From assembly GCA_963995525.1 (NCBI GenBank), contig OZ023211.1, positions 58,563,127-58,627,126 of the forward strand: a stretch of DNA of 64,000 nt, read 5' to 3'. Made by a program: the position numbers and the translations under genes. This DNA is from Escarpia spicata. Lineage: Eukaryota; Annelida; Polychaeta; Sabellida; Siboglinidae. The notes below the pieces were generated by a model. It made no database searches, was not told where the DNA came from, and worked only from the letters and a program-made list of their open reading frames with translations. Within the stretch, counting starts at the first letter, position 1. Every line of letters starts with the position of its first letter. Shown piece after piece: positions 1-10,703 of the stretch.

Positions 1-870
1 TGAATACTGCTAAAGAGCATCCGGAGTTATTGGAATATCTCAGTGATATTATTCCTTCGACAGAATATCTTTTTCATTGCCTCGGACACCACGCACGCTG
101 CAACTCTATTTACAAATGGCAATGGTGATGCGTTCCAAGAGTTGAAGTGTCACGAATCCAGATCCGAATGGATGTGTGAATGCCTTGGTTTCTTCGTGGT
201 ATGAAATTTGGGTTTCCGATGCTATTGACAACTGGCAACGACGTGACAGGTCTTTTCTCAGAGCATGATGGATGCCGTTGCCATTATGATGAATAACGTT
301 ATTGCCTATCCAAATGTATGCAGCTGGAAATAAACTCATAACTACTAACAATCGGAAACACATTGCGAATCATGCATGACTTTGATCCCTTTTCCACAAA
401 GCAATTTGCACAAGGCTTAACATTTGCGTGCCAGGTTCTTCGAGGTCTTACTGGATGTAGCATGTCATAGTTGCACCTAGGACGGCTGAGGTGTCTGAAG
501 TGTCAAACACTGCCTTTCAACCTAGATACTGGAGCTTTGCAACCTTAATGGAGAGAAATGCAAATAGCTCCTGTGTGTTGGTAACGTCGCGATGAAAGTA
601 TTTCCAGTTTATTGGCACATTGTTGTCCAATGCTACTTTACTCAGAATCCCGTTACCACGCTTCTCTCTTGTGGATTATTTGATCCTGCTGGCAAGGTAC
701 GTGTCCCGGTCGACGTCAATATTGTTGAAGTGATTTAAGTGCTTCATGATGTGCGGAACGAAAATGTCTGCATACTCATCAAACGTGGTGATGTTGGTTG
801 ATGCATCTTTTGACGGCGATGCTGGTTGATGCATCTTTTGACAGTGACCTTCAACCTTCACTTTCAACCT
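1..870 (-). pseudogene. Decayed repeat-associated coding remnant
   Basis: Reading the minus strand gives a broken open frame from about 867 to the window edge. The best preserved part (about 560-815) contains TFDEYADIFVPHI, then ASRIK, a stop, STREKRGNGI, and NWKYFHRDVTNTQELFAFLS. This pattern (FxxYAxxxFxPxI ... TRxKRGxG ... NWxxFxRxxxNKxELFxFL) is one I associate with a large family of uncharacterised proteins found in many copies in invertebrate genomes. Between about 1 and 360 the same strand gives LLERITIAICK followed by residues resembling the C-terminal part of that family. Several stops and frame changes separate the blocks, so it is a remnant. The family's function is not known to me. 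A 15-20 bp sequence (GTTGATGCATCTTTTGAC) is duplicated at about 797-845. Confidence 0.45.
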
Positions 871-879
871 TCACTCCTC

Positions 880-1700
880 ACTTAGACCACCACTTTACAA
901 CTCTTTGCCTTGCCTCATTTTGACGGGGATGCAGTACACATATAGATGCATAACATGGCCTAGAATAGGTAAACAAAGTAGATATGCAAACATTGTAATT
1001 GCACAACGTCTGCGGAATAGCGCAATTTTGAACATTCATCATTTGGTGGTGTCTTTGCTTGACCTTCACTTCACACTTACTGCACCACTTGATAGCTCCC
1101 CATGGTATCTCATATTTACAGGCAGACAGTGGGATTTTCAAAGTTATATGACGTGGCTATGAGTAGACAGGTAACGTACATAAGCCACCATTGGTTTTGT
1201 ATAAAGTTTACGGGATGGCGTAATTTCGTTATTAAGTCCATTACTTGACGGTGATACTGTTTGATCGTCGCTCCACACAAACTCCATCAACTAACACCTC
1301 CATGTCATATCACATTTTGACGAGAAGACATTGGTCTTTCACAATGTGTATAACATGTCCATAGAACCGAAGCAGATACAGAGTTATTGTAATTTACTTT
1401 ATAAAGTGTGCCATATTGCAGAAGTTCGAATATTCATAATTTCACGGTGACTTTGTTTGACCTTAGTTCCACACTTACTATTCCGGATAACAGCTCCACG
1501 TCGTATCTCATTGTGACGGGAAGACAATAAGCTTTCCAAATTATATATGACATACCAATTTTTTAAATAAATAAAGTATATGTGAAATCATTGTAATTGT
1601 AATACGGAAGGGCACAATTGAGAACAATTATCATTTGACGGTGACCTTGTTTGACCTTGGTGTGACGCTTACTGCATCACTTGTGATGGTGATATTTTGG
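880..1700. repeat. Imperfect ~200 bp tandem repeats (about 4 units)
   Basis: The stretch repeats a common order of words: a block like TTTGACGGTGACCTTGTTTG, then 'cacacttactgcaccact', 'tatctcattttgacggg', 'agaca', 'ttatatgacatg', 'cattgtaatt', and back to 'cattcat(a/c)atttgacggtg'. Copies start near 880, 1060, 1270 and 1460, with the last running to about 1700. Spacing is roughly 190-210 bp. The copies are diverged by point changes and small indels and I see no coding signal. It could be an old satellite or a repeated part of a transposon. Confidence 0.6.
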
Positions 1701-2700
1701 GCTTTCAAATGATATACCATTTAAGCGTTTTGCCCGTACGGGGAGGGGGGCATTTAAGTCGGTGCGTTAGGCAATGCCTACCGCTTGACTGTTGTGGAGA
1801 TACACACGAAAAGCGTGGGGTTATATTGGTCAGAGCTAATTTGCATATTCATGTGACAAATTTGCATACCATGATTTGTTTACAGACGTAATAATAACAA
1901 AAGACCATGAAAACATTCGCTTGGACACCTTATTTTGATTGTTTTGGATGTTTACTATTCGATATATTCAGGAAAACAGTATTTATTTTAATGGCGATGA
2001 ATAATTTGCATATTAATGGTTTATACAAAACGCTCAAGGGTGCCTGCGTGGCACCCGTCGGATTATTGACCTAGAGGTGTAGAAGGTCACGAAAATTAAG
2101 AAAAAAACACCGTGCTGACCCTAATGCACGCTTCACTGGCTAACGACCGGACTATTATGGTTCTACGTAATGTAATTCTTTAGATGTTGGAATAATAGTC
2201 TTTGAAGGGCGCCATCTTTAAAAATGGCGGATATTTATAGTTTCATTTGTTCTAATTGTTTCCAGCACGCATCAACGTTCTATTCACTCATTAGTCTGTA
2301 CGTGTATATATATTGGTGTTAGAATTGTATGGTCTTGTAAGGTCTCATTCAACTAGTTAACTGTTTTAAGAACATAATCGCCAAGCCGAACTTTCTATGT
2401 TGGCACTGGGGGTGTTCACTGCAAGGATGCTTGTCATCCTCAGTCGTTCTTTTACTTCCCAAATTGTGACGGGACCGACATTAACATGATTTCAGAGTCA
2501 CGAGTCATATACAGTCCCTAATGCTGAGAGCCAGGTTTTTATACTAAATTTACCATGCCTGTCCGGTCTGGGTTTCGAACTCAGAGGTTAGATGTAAAAT
2601 ATTTGAATTTTAGGGGACGCAGTTATATTAAGATGTGCGAAATTTTGATTTGACGGTCAGTTTGTAAAATAACTGCCATTTCTTTAAAAAAAGTATCCAG
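1701..2700. other. Non-coding stretch
   Basis: No gene is recognisable. It contains a short palindrome GGTGCCTGCGTGGCACC near 2040 and a segment near 2557-2590 (GTCCGGTCTGGGTTTCGAAC) that looks like the B-box half of a Pol III-derived repeat, without a clear A box. Confidence 0.3.
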
Positions 2701-3965
2701 TTCTTGTGATTGCTCAAATTAAGCGCTTTGAACCTTCTTCCGGCCATCAGGGCAAAGTGCGCAACCGAGACGCATCTGTGCGAGGTGAGCGCCATCGCAA
2801 TGAGCGAGACCGAGCGAGGCGTACGACATAATGGTCCGTACGTAACTGGGACGAGACGCATGTCATCGAGACGAGGCGAACCTAATCGCAATGCGACGTA
2901 CCGTGACCGGTGTAGTAAGTTAAAACACTACCCCTCAAAAACACTGCGGTACTGTTTTGAGCGTACCCTGAAAACACTACCGTAGTGTTTTGAGCGTACT
3001 TTCAAAACACTACCGTAGTGTTTTGAGCATACCCTCAAAACACCACTGTTAAAGGGGAAATGAAATGCAGCTGTTTCATGCTACATATTTAAATATATAC
3101 CATATAAGTATACATTAATGTTAACAGAAACGTACTCATTTATAAGACAAACTAAAAAAACGATTTTTTTCTATGCCTAAATCGTCGCTATAGAGCACTG
3201 CGTATCGCCATCTTTGTTCCAAGCGAGTGGTTTGATTCACTCCTATCTAATCAATGTTAAATTTCGGGGTTTTTCGGTTTACTTCATTAGTAGACATTTC
3301 TGTGCGAAAACAAAGATATGGTGCCCTATTATACACGATAGGCGTTCTATAGGTCAACAAATAACTTGTATACGCGTTCGAAATAAAAAGGTGAAATTAA
3401 ATGGCAACGATTTATAACCAATGAAATCGTTGTTAAAGTCACACTTCCTGAACGAAGATTTTAGCTGCCAGAAGGGGGCGGGGTTTTCAAAGCAAAGTTC
3501 AGAATATTAGATGCGCGCGCATACCGGGACTATTTTTATTTTGTTGACGTCGAAGGATTTTGGTAGAGACGAGTTATTAAAAGTGATTTTAAAAACTTCC
3601 GTATCACTTGGGGAGAAAATCGATACGACAGATGAAGACTCTAGTTCGACTTGTCACTCGGAAATTACGGTTGATACGGTTGACACACACAAAGGGCCTG
3701 TGCCATACGGGTTTCACCCAGTGTCAGTGACAGTGTGCGATCCGACCACGGTCCGATAATGTCCGGCCCCGGGTCAGGTTCAGTTGTGGGAGTCGGACAG
3801 TGACAGTTGGTCTATCGACGACGAAGACGTTACGCGACTTAATAATGTCGCATGGTGTTTGTGTGAACACTGCGTCCCAATGACATTGTCGACGCACATC
3901 GAGTTGCTGTGCTGTAGGGATATAGCTGCCGTACATCACCGTATGACAGACCTGCATTAGATTTA

Positions 3966-3969
3966 GTGT
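3966..3969. repeat. Target-site duplication of the gypsy element (left)
   Basis: GTGT directly precedes the 5' LTR and is repeated directly after the 3' LTR at 8407-8410. Four or five base duplications are usual for Ty3/gypsy integrases. Confidence 0.75.
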
Positions 3970-4231
3970 TGTGGCGCCGACGTCTACAAGGACAGATGTA
4001 CCGGAAATGACACCAACAGGAGCATTTTATCGTTATCATCCGTAACGACGTGTTCTCGCCAAGTGATTCTATATTATCGATAATTATGTTTATTACGGTA
4101 GCATGTTACGCTACATTATATATGTGAATTACTACATGTGTTGTGTTCTTTTCTATTGATATTACATTGATCACAACAAACGACTTTTAGTGTTTTGCAA
4201 ACAGTTTATTTATAAACACTCGAACACTAAA
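3970..4231 (+). repeat. 5' LTR
   Basis: Starts TGTGGCGCCGACG and ends CGAACACTAAA; matches 8145-8406 base for base as far as I can compare. The ending is not the usual CA, so the exact 3' edge rests on comparing the two LTRs and the target duplications. Confidence 0.9.
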
Positions 4232-4232
4232 T

Positions 4233-4250
4233 TGGTGACCCTGACGTGAT
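4233..4250 (+). other. Primer-binding site
   Basis: TGGTGACCCTGACGTGAT begins one base after the 5' LTR. The leading TGG pairs with the CCA end of a tRNA primer. I do not assign the tRNA. Confidence 0.7.
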
Positions 4251-4261
4251 TACAAAACATC

Positions 4262-5023
4262 ATGGCCGAAGCGACGTTCACTAACGCTGTGAGCATAAAA
4301 ATTTCTCCCTTCTGGACGGAAAATCCGCGATTGTGGTTTGCACAAATTGAAGGACAATTTACGGCAATGCGCATAACACAACAAGAGACCAAGTTCGGTC
4401 ACATCATCGGTGCGCTAGCTCCATCAATCGCAGCTGAAATAGAAGATGTGATTCTCGAACCGCCAGCTGAGAATCAATATGATGCTCTCAAAAACGCTCT
4501 CATTACACGCCTGGGTGTTACAGAAGAAGAAAGGATGGATCGGTTGTTAACTGGCGTCTCTCTGGGAGATCAAAAACCATCATCTTTACTTCGTCAAATG
4601 CAAAGACTGAGAGGCACTGGAGCCGCAGCGTTAAACGACATCGTTTTTCGTCGTCTATTCCTCACTCGTCTCCCAGATCACGTTCAAGTAGCTTTGGCCA
4701 CGCGTGCCAACGTTCCACTGACTGAATTGGCAACACAAGCAGATGTCATGATGGCTGTGGGCAACCGAGTGAATTGTAACACCCTTGAAGCGGATACCTC
4801 TACGCAAAAGCCTTCACTGTCTTCTCTGTCTTCAGAAACACTCCTCGAAATCGACTCACTCAGAAGAGAAAATGCAAGACTGCGGAACCAAGTAGAGCAA
4901 CAGAACGTACCTCGACATACCAGTGACAACCAACTGTGTTGGTTTCATGCTAAGTTCGGTACCAAAGCTCGTAAATGTCGATCGCCGTGTTCTTGGTCGG
5001 GAAAAGCCAACGGTGCCCACTAG
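4262..5023 (+). CDS. gag: Gag-like protein of the gypsy element (253 aa)
   Basis: Structural capsid-nucleocapsid protein of the retrotransposon. The ATG at 4262 is the first in frame, 30 bp after the LTR. The N-terminal ~150 residues are the capsid-like part ([17 protein letters not shown] near residue 20, typical of mag-type gags). Residues about 205-218 form a short coiled coil ([12 protein letters not shown]). Residues about 225-243 form a zinc knuckle CX2HX9CX3C. The frame ends at TAG 5021-5023, 46 bp into the overlapping pol frame. A -1 slippery heptamer lies at 4999-5005, so most translation should give Gag alone and a minority Gag-Pol. Confidence 0.88.
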   Translation: MAEATFTNAVSIKISPFWTENPRLWFAQIEGQFTAMRITQQETKFGHIIGALAPSIAAEIEDVILEPPAENQYDALKNALITRLGVTEEERMDRLLTGVSLGDQKPSSLLRQMQRLRGTGAAALNDIVFRRLFLTRLPDHVQVALATRANVPLTELATQADVMMAVGNRVNCNTLEADTSTQKPSLSSLSSETLLEIDSLRRENARLRNQVEQQNVPRHTSDNQLCWFHAKFGTKARKCRSPCSWSGKANGAH

Positions 5024-8000
5024 TGGCGAATAGTGGATGCAGTCATGTTTCTCGCCTACTTTACCTCACCGATCATGCATCCAAAACGCGTTTTTTGATC
5101 GACACGGGTGCAGAGGTCAGCGTTTTTCCAGCAACAAGTCGCGAAAAACTCGAGAGCAAACAAGGTCAACCGTTGGTAGCAGCCAATGGTTCGAGAATTG
5201 CAGTCTATGGAGAACGAAACATCTCCCTTGACATTGGATTTCAACGTAACTACACCTGGAAATTCCAAATTGCAGACGTACGCATGGCGCTCATTGGTGC
5301 TGATTTTTTTCGCTCCAATGGAATCGTTGTAGACATGAAGAACAACCGTATAATAGAAGCTGCATCATTTGCACACGTGTCTCTTCAACCTACAGCACTA
5401 CAACCTCTTCGATTGCATTTCCTCAAATCACCATCAGAATATGAAACCATTCTGACTGATTTCCCGTCTCTTACGCGAACAGACTTTGCCACAACACGCT
5501 CAAAGCTTCATGTATCGCACTCTATCGAAACCAAAGGTCGTCCTGTCTTCGCCAAGGCTCGTCGCCTGGCACCTGAAAAGTTGACGATTGCTAAACGCGA
5601 GTTCGAAACGATGTTAGACATGGGAGTGATTAGAAGATCGTCCAGTGCGTGGTCTTCTCCTCTACACATGGTCCCCAAGAAAGGAGTTGGACAATGGCGT
5701 CCATGTGGTGACTATCGCGCTCTTAACGACATCACAGTCCCTGACCGCTACCCGATCCCACATCTACAAGACTTTACAGCGAAACTGGCAGGAGCGAGAA
5801 TATTCTCCAAAGTTGATCTCGTTCGCGCATATCATCAGATTCCAGTGGCGGCTGAGGATATCCAAAATACAGCGATAATCACACCATTCGGGTTGTTCGA
5901 ATACGTACGAATGCCATATGGTCTGCGGAATGCTGCACAGACATTCCAAAGATTCATGGATGATGTATGTCGTGAATTAGACTTCGTCTTCGTGTATTTA
6001 GACGATATCCTGATAGCCAGCAGATCAGAGGTTGAACACAGAGAACATCTACGTCGCCTCTTTGAAACGTTAGCCGAGCATAACGTGGTTCTGAATCCGG
6101 CTAAGTGTGAATTTGGTGCGACAAGTCTGGAATTTCTGGGACATAACATTGACTCGTCAGGTGCCTTCCCCCTGCCAGATAGAGTTCTGACGGTGAGAGA
6201 ATTCCCTAGACCGACCAACACGCGTTCACTTCGAGAATTTCTCGGTCTCGTCAACTTCTACCACCGCTTTATACCACGATGCGCGCAGATCTTGCACCCT
6301 TTTCATCGACTGTTGTCAGCAGACGCTACAGATGAAAAGAGGTCAACTGCTACAAAGAAGGACATCACATGGACAGAGGAATGTGAGACTGCTTTTGAGT
6401 CAAGCAAACGAGCGTTGGCCGATGCAACGATGCTCACTCCTCCCCATCATGATGCACCAACCAGCATTACTTCTGATGCATCTGACGTTGCTGTGGGAGC
6501 GGTGCTTTCTCAACTGGTTCGTGGACAATGGCGACCCATTTCCTTCTTCTCAAGAAAGCTCAAACCACCAGAGACTCGCTACAGTACATTCGACCGTGAA
6601 CTGTTGGCCGTGTATCTATCTCTTCGCCACTTCAGATACTTTGTAGAAGGGCGAGAGTTTCATGTCAACACAGATCATAAACCGTTGACTTACGCCATCA
6701 GCAACCCCTCTGACAAACATTCGCCTCGACAGACGCGCCACCTATCGTACATTGCTGAATTCACTACCGATCTCAGATATCTCAAAGGAGAAGACAACGT
6801 GGTTGCTGATACACTCTCAAGAGCTGAACTGTGTGATCAGAATAATGCCATTACATCGTCTGCAGTCGACTACGAAAGAATGGCACAGTTACAACGAGAA
6901 GACGACGAAATGCCGGCTTATCGTACGGCTATCACTGGGTTGCAACTCGTAGATCTGCCACTTCTCGATTCAACTGATACGCTGTTGTGTGATATCTCGC
7001 AAGGATATGCTCGACCTGTGGTGCCACGTGTCTTACGTCGAGACATTTTCGATCAGTTGCACAATCTTTCTCATCCTGGTGGCAAAGCAACCAAACGCCT
7101 GGTTTCTGCCAGATTCGTGTGGCACGGTCTCAATCGAGAGGTTACGCAATGGGCGCGGAACTGCTGTTCATGTCAACAGTCGAAGATTCAGCGACACATC
7201 GCTTCTCCTGTTCACAAGATTGACATTCCCGATCGCCGTTTTGATGCCATTCATGTTGACATTGTAGGCCCACTTCCTCATTCGCAGGGATATAATTACC
7301 TGTTCACAGTGGTGGATCGCTTCACCCGTTGGCCCGAAGCTATACCAATGGTCAATGCAACTGCTGAATGTTGTGCTCGCGCTCTTCTCGACCAATGGAT
7401 CTCACGATTCGGGGTTCCGTCGACAATCATTTCGGATAGAGGACGACAGTTTGAGTCCAATCTCTGGACGGAGCTAATGAAAATCATGGCATGCACTCGT
7501 GTTCGAACGACATCTTATCACCCGCAAGCCAACGGCATGGTCGAGAGATGCCATCGTCAACTCAAGTCATCACTGAAAAGTCGTCTCGAAGCAGCTGCTA
7601 ACTGTTGGATCTTTGTGCTTCTGACAGTTCTACTCGGGATACGTGCTGCTGTGAAGGAAGATCTAGGATGTTCCTCGGCCGAACTAGTGTTTGGTATGCC
7701 ACTGCGTTTACCTGGACAGTTCTTCGAACAACTACCCGCTGGACACGTAGACGATCCAGCCGCGTTCCTCCCACGTCTGCGCACTGCTATGCGAGATTTG
7801 CGACCTACCATTCCGGAACATCATGGTTCACACAGAACTGCTGTTCCCACTGCGTTGACATCAGCGACACACGTATTCGTTAGACATGATGCACATCGCA
7901 CCCCTCTGCAGCGACCGTACGATGGCCCGTTTCTCATCCTTCAACGGAACGAGAAGTTCTTCGTCTTGGATTGCAACGGCCGACATGAAACTGTATCCAT

Positions 8001-8115
8001 TGACCGACTGAAACCGGCGTTCCTAGACACTGACATTATAGGAGCTCTTCCACCACAGCTACCTACTACTAGAGGTGGCCGAGTTGTACGGTTACCAGTT
8101 CGATATCGACCTTGA
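4975..8115 (+). CDS. pol: Pol polyprotein of the gypsy element: protease, RT, RNase H, integrase
   Basis: Open frame of 1,046 codons in the -1 frame relative to gag. Its first ATG is probably not used; entry by frameshift at 4999-5005 is more likely. Order of parts (ORF residues): aspartic protease DTGAEVS at 43; reverse transcriptase with FVYLDD at 339-344 and a preceding [13 protein letters not shown] block; RNase H starting SDASDVAVG near 500; integrase zinc finger with His 696 and His 700 and the CCxC cluster near 730; integrase core with Asp 762, Asp 821 and Glu 857, giving the D,D(35)E spacing; then a C-terminal region with PYDGPF. No stop or frameshift breaks it. The frame ends 29 bp before the 3' LTR. 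Known biology: Pol copies the RNA to DNA and inserts it into the genome. Confidence 0.93.
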   Translation: MSIAVFLVGKSQRCPLVANSGCSHVSRLLYLTDHASKTRFLIDTGAEVSVFPATSREKLESKQGQPLVAANGSRIAVYGERNISLDIGFQRNYTWKFQIADVRMALIGADFFRSNGIVVDMKNNRIIEAASFAHVSLQPTALQPLRLHFLKSPSEYETILTDFPSLTRTDFATTRSKLHVSHSIETKGRPVFAKARRLAPEKLTIAKREFETMLDMGVIRRSSSAWSSPLHMVPKKGVGQWRPCGDYRALNDITVPDRYPIPHLQDFTAKLAGARIFSKVDLVRAYHQIPVAAEDIQNTAIITPFGLFEYVRMPYGLRNAAQTFQRFMDDVCRELDFVFVYLDDILIASRSEVEHREHLRRLFETLAEHNVVLNPAKCEFGATSLEFLGHNIDSSGAFPLPDRVLTVREFPRPTNTRSLREFLGLVNFYHRFIPRCAQILHPFHRLLSADATDEKRSTATKKDITWTEECETAFESSKRALADATMLTPPHHDAPTSITSDASDVAVGAVLSQLVRGQWRPISFFSRKLKPPETRYSTFDRELLAVYLSLRHFRYFVEGREFHVNTDHKPLTYAISNPSDKHSPRQTRHLSYIAEFTTDLRYLKGEDNVVADTLSRAELCDQNNAITSSAVDYERMAQLQREDDEMPAYRTAITGLQLVDLPLLDSTDTLLCDISQGYARPVVPRVLRRDIFDQLHNLSHPGGKATKRLVSARFVWHGLNREVTQWARNCCSCQQSKIQRHIASPVHKIDIPDRRFDAIHVDIVGPLPHSQGYNYLFTVVDRFTRWPEAIPMVNATAECCARALLDQWISRFGVPSTIISDRGRQFESNLWTELMKIMACTRVRTTSYHPQANGMVERCHRQLKSSLKSRLEAAANCWIFVLLTVLLGIRAAVKEDLGCSSAELVFGMPLRLPGQFFEQLPAGHVDDPAAFLPRLRTAMRDLRPTIPEHHGSHRTAVPTALTSATHVFVRHDAHRTPLQRPYDGPFLILQRNEKFFVLDCNGRHETVSIDRLKPAFLDTDIIGALPPQLPTTRGGRVVRLPVRYRP
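4999..5005 (+). promoter_or_regulatory. Putative -1 ribosomal frameshift site
   Basis: GGGAAAA fits X XXY YYZ and lies in the right register: the gag codons are TCG GGA AAA, and slipping back one base gives GGG AAA in the pol frame. It is 15 bases before the gag stop. A palindrome CCACTAGTGG follows at 5017-5026 and could add a small stem. Confidence 0.65.
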
Positions 8116-8130
8116 ACCCGTACTCAAGCT

Positions 8131-8144
8131 CTGGGGGGAGGTTC
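8131..8144 (+). other. Polypurine tract
   Basis: GGGGGGAGG-type purine run (8133-8141) just upstream of the 3' LTR, the expected start of plus-strand DNA synthesis. Confidence 0.7.
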
Positions 8145-8406
8145 TGTGGCGCCGACGTCTACAAGGACAGATGTACCGGAAATGACACCAACAGGAGCAT
8201 TTTATCGTTATCATCCGTAACGACGTGTTCTCGCCAAGTGATTCTATATTATCGATAATTATGTTTATTACGGTAGCATGTTACGCTACATTATATATGT
8301 GAATTACTACATGTGTTGTGTTCTTTTCTATTGATATTACATTGATCACAACAAACGACTTTTAGTGTTTTGCAAACAGTTTATTTATAAACACTCGAAC
8401 ACTAAA
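8145..8406 (+). repeat. 3' LTR
   Basis: Same 262 bp as the 5' LTR, followed by the target duplication GTGT at 8407-8410. Confidence 0.9.
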
Positions 8407-8540
8407 GTGTCATTACCGATTATGAATATGAGTGACGACTTCGAAACGGTTTGCACCAACAGGGCGGTGTTGGAACTTGGAAGTCGGTCTGTTGTCATTG
8501 TATGGTTTGCGTGCAGACTCGTTGATTCGACCAATAGCTA

Positions 8541-9141
8541 GTAGGTAAGTACTACGTAATTCAACAGGTATCAAATAATTATTCTAGCAATAACTATTTC
8601 AAACTTAAATAGAGTAATTATACTTGTTCCCACCTCAAATGTTCAGGTTCACTCAATCTTCATAAAAACTATGTCTATGTCTATGATTTTCATCAATTTT
8701 TGATCATTTTCTTAATAAAGTTACTTTTATTCTTGACAGGATGTATGCATCCTTTTTATACAGTTGTTTAATTCCCTATTTAAAAGTGTTCAAGCAACTT
8801 GCTTAATTTATATAAAAATGTAGACAAATTGCACACTACCATGCATTAATAGATGCATAATCAGGACATTGTGCAATGTATTATTGATACAAAAATATTT
8901 AAGTGGAGTTTTTAATATAATAAAAATGTTATATATATTATGTGTGTGTGTGTGTGTTATCAAGACCACATCATGAAATGTAGTCTTACAATCATAATTA
9001 TTACAGCCCTTCACAAACAAATGAACCAATTCACTGAATTCATGATGTGATATTGATAAAATACACAGTTTTGCCAGTATAACAATAATTAGAAGATACC
9101 GTTTGTTTATTATCAACTAATGCAAATAAATGAACTTTCAG
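8541..9141 (+). other. Probable intron of the ballast-domain gene
   Basis: Begins GTAAGT and ends TTTCAG between two blocks of the same domain. It is AT-rich with a (GT)n run at about 8940-8958. The exon phases do not match exactly, in line with decay. Confidence 0.45.
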
Positions 9142-9288
9142 AACATCGATTGATTCGATTAGCCGCATATCGTCACTTCACGTTGTGGTCAAGGGAGAGA
9201 CTTGGAAAAGGCAACAGACGTGTTATACCAGCCTGCAATTTATCCAGAAGTGAATGGGGTTTATGAAAATTTAAGCTATGGACATTGA

Positions 9289-10703
9289 CAATACAGGTGA
9301 GTGTACAGTGAAAATAAAAACCATGGATAAGTAAGATTAGATTGACCAAAAGGAAGAATGAATTATTCGGTGCCTTCTTATGTCATTTTTGGCAACAACA
9401 ATGTGATCTGTAGTGTCTTGCATGTCCCTGTTCATAATTCGATTTGTAATACTGAAGCCAACATGAAATATATCAACAGTTTATTCATATGGAGAAACTA
9501 TTCACAAATAAATAAGACTACATGGCAGACTGTGCCAATGCATTAGTCAAATTCACACACCGGTTTTCAATGTTTCTTTCAGTTGATTCACTTCACACTG
9601 TGACACATTTTAATCTAACTGTATTACAATTTGGGTCTGTGTCAGTCCTGTGCACATATAGTACATCAATAAGTAACACGTTTATTGATGATATGGGTCA
9701 TCATTATGATCAAATATTGTGATACAAAAATTATTACATACAAAATATCCCATTACAGTTCCAGTTTTACATAATTGTGGGTTTCAACCTTCAACACTAG
9801 GGCCATGTGTCAAGAAAACAAGTATTATTATTCAAGATACAGATTCAAAACTTGTAGTACTAGTTTCAAAATCTATCAAGTGCCTCCAATTGGATTTATC
9901 TAGATTTATGGCACTATATAAGTGTTCTTATTATTATTAAGTACTTTTTGAGATGTTGTTTTGTGATAATGTCAAATGTAATACTAACAACGAAGTATGA
10001 ATATATTAAAAAAACGTATAGCTGAATCCTTTGCTGCTTCATCAGTTTGTAGTACACTTTAATAATACTGGCTAAAACATACAGATTAAACAAAAAATAT
10101 ATATTTTGTTGTAAGATGGCACTTTACTTTTACTAAACTTGATGGTAACAGTCCAGTTTTAATGGTAATGGCCCTTATCATTTTTGTGACACACGTCCTA
10201 GAAGCCACATTAAAAGTGTACAGCGAGTCATATGAACAAATACAAGTACAGGTCAGTGTGATGTTTGAGAATGGTAGTCTGTTGCAAAAAACTCACTGTA
10301 AGTAACATGTTTGGACTTGGTTAAACTATTCCAGTAAATTACATATACCCAAAGTTCCCTACATCGAATAGTGTCTAATAAAATATATTGCATACCACAA
10401 CTAGGATACAAGCTTTTAAGTGGATGTTCCTTACTTTAGGAGGTCACATACAGTAGTGAGAATGCACTTTGCCTAAAACGTTTCTCTATTTCTGCCAGTG
10501 ATGTTCAAACAATGTTATTTAAGCATAGAAATCCATTGTCATTTGAAATTGGGTGGCACTAAACCGAATTGATACGGATACAACTAGTTTTCCGTAAAGC
10601 CGATTCTATGCTTTGCCACAGCCTCCTCTTTTGCTGGTTTTTCGATGCCTGCATGCTCTGCTAGAGTTACCTCCTTACTTGATGTCGCAACTTGGAGCAC
10701 ATT
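9289..10703. other. AT-rich non-coding interval between the two Kolobok genes
   Basis: Lies between the convergent 3' ends of the ballast-domain gene and the transposase. I see no gene. AATAAA-like words are frequent and could serve either transcript. Confidence 0.4.

Larger units (their letters stand above)
3970..8406 (+). mobile_element. Complete Ty3/gypsy LTR retrotransposon, mag-like lineage
   Basis: A 4,437 bp element with two 262 bp LTRs that look identical by eye, 4 bp target duplications, a primer-binding site, gag and pol open frames in a -1 overlap, and a polypurine tract. Gag carries a CX2HX9CX3C knuckle of the type seen in the mag lineage, and pol runs protease, reverse transcriptase, RNase H, integrase. 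No envelope-like frame follows pol. All catalytic motifs I looked for are present and there is no internal stop, so this copy looks recently inserted and possibly competent. It lies inside the ballast-domain gene of the Kolobok element, so it is the youngest layer of the nest. Confidence 0.93.
3511..9288 (+). pseudogene. P2X7 'ballast'-domain protein gene, broken and split by a gypsy element
   Basis: Separate blocks of one cysteine-rich domain lie in order on the plus strand. Block 1 (3511-3960): PYGFHP, an in-frame stop at 3757-3759, an acidic SDSDS stretch, WCLCEHCVPM and LLCCRDI. Block 2, beyond the retrotransposon (8411-8540): ETVCTNRAVLE, then after a one-base frame change LSLYGLRADSLIRPI, ending at a consensus donor (AG|GTAAGT at 8540/8541). 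Block 3 (exon after the acceptor TTTCAG, about 9142-9288): LAAYRHFTLW, RRVIPAC, and after another frame change YPEVNGVYEN, stop TGA 9286-9288. WCxCxxCxPM ... CCR ... VCLNxxVL ... AYRxF ... RRVIPSC is the order of the zinc-binding C-terminal 'ballast' domain of vertebrate P2X7 receptors; no P2X channel domain or membrane segment is present. At least one stop, several one-base frameshifts and a junction phase mismatch make it a pseudogene. It converges on the transposase and seems to be the second gene of the Kolobok element. Confidence 0.7.

Noticed and set aside
3511..9288. A true P2X receptor gene
   Set aside because: Only the ballast domain is present; no channel ectodomain or membrane segments.
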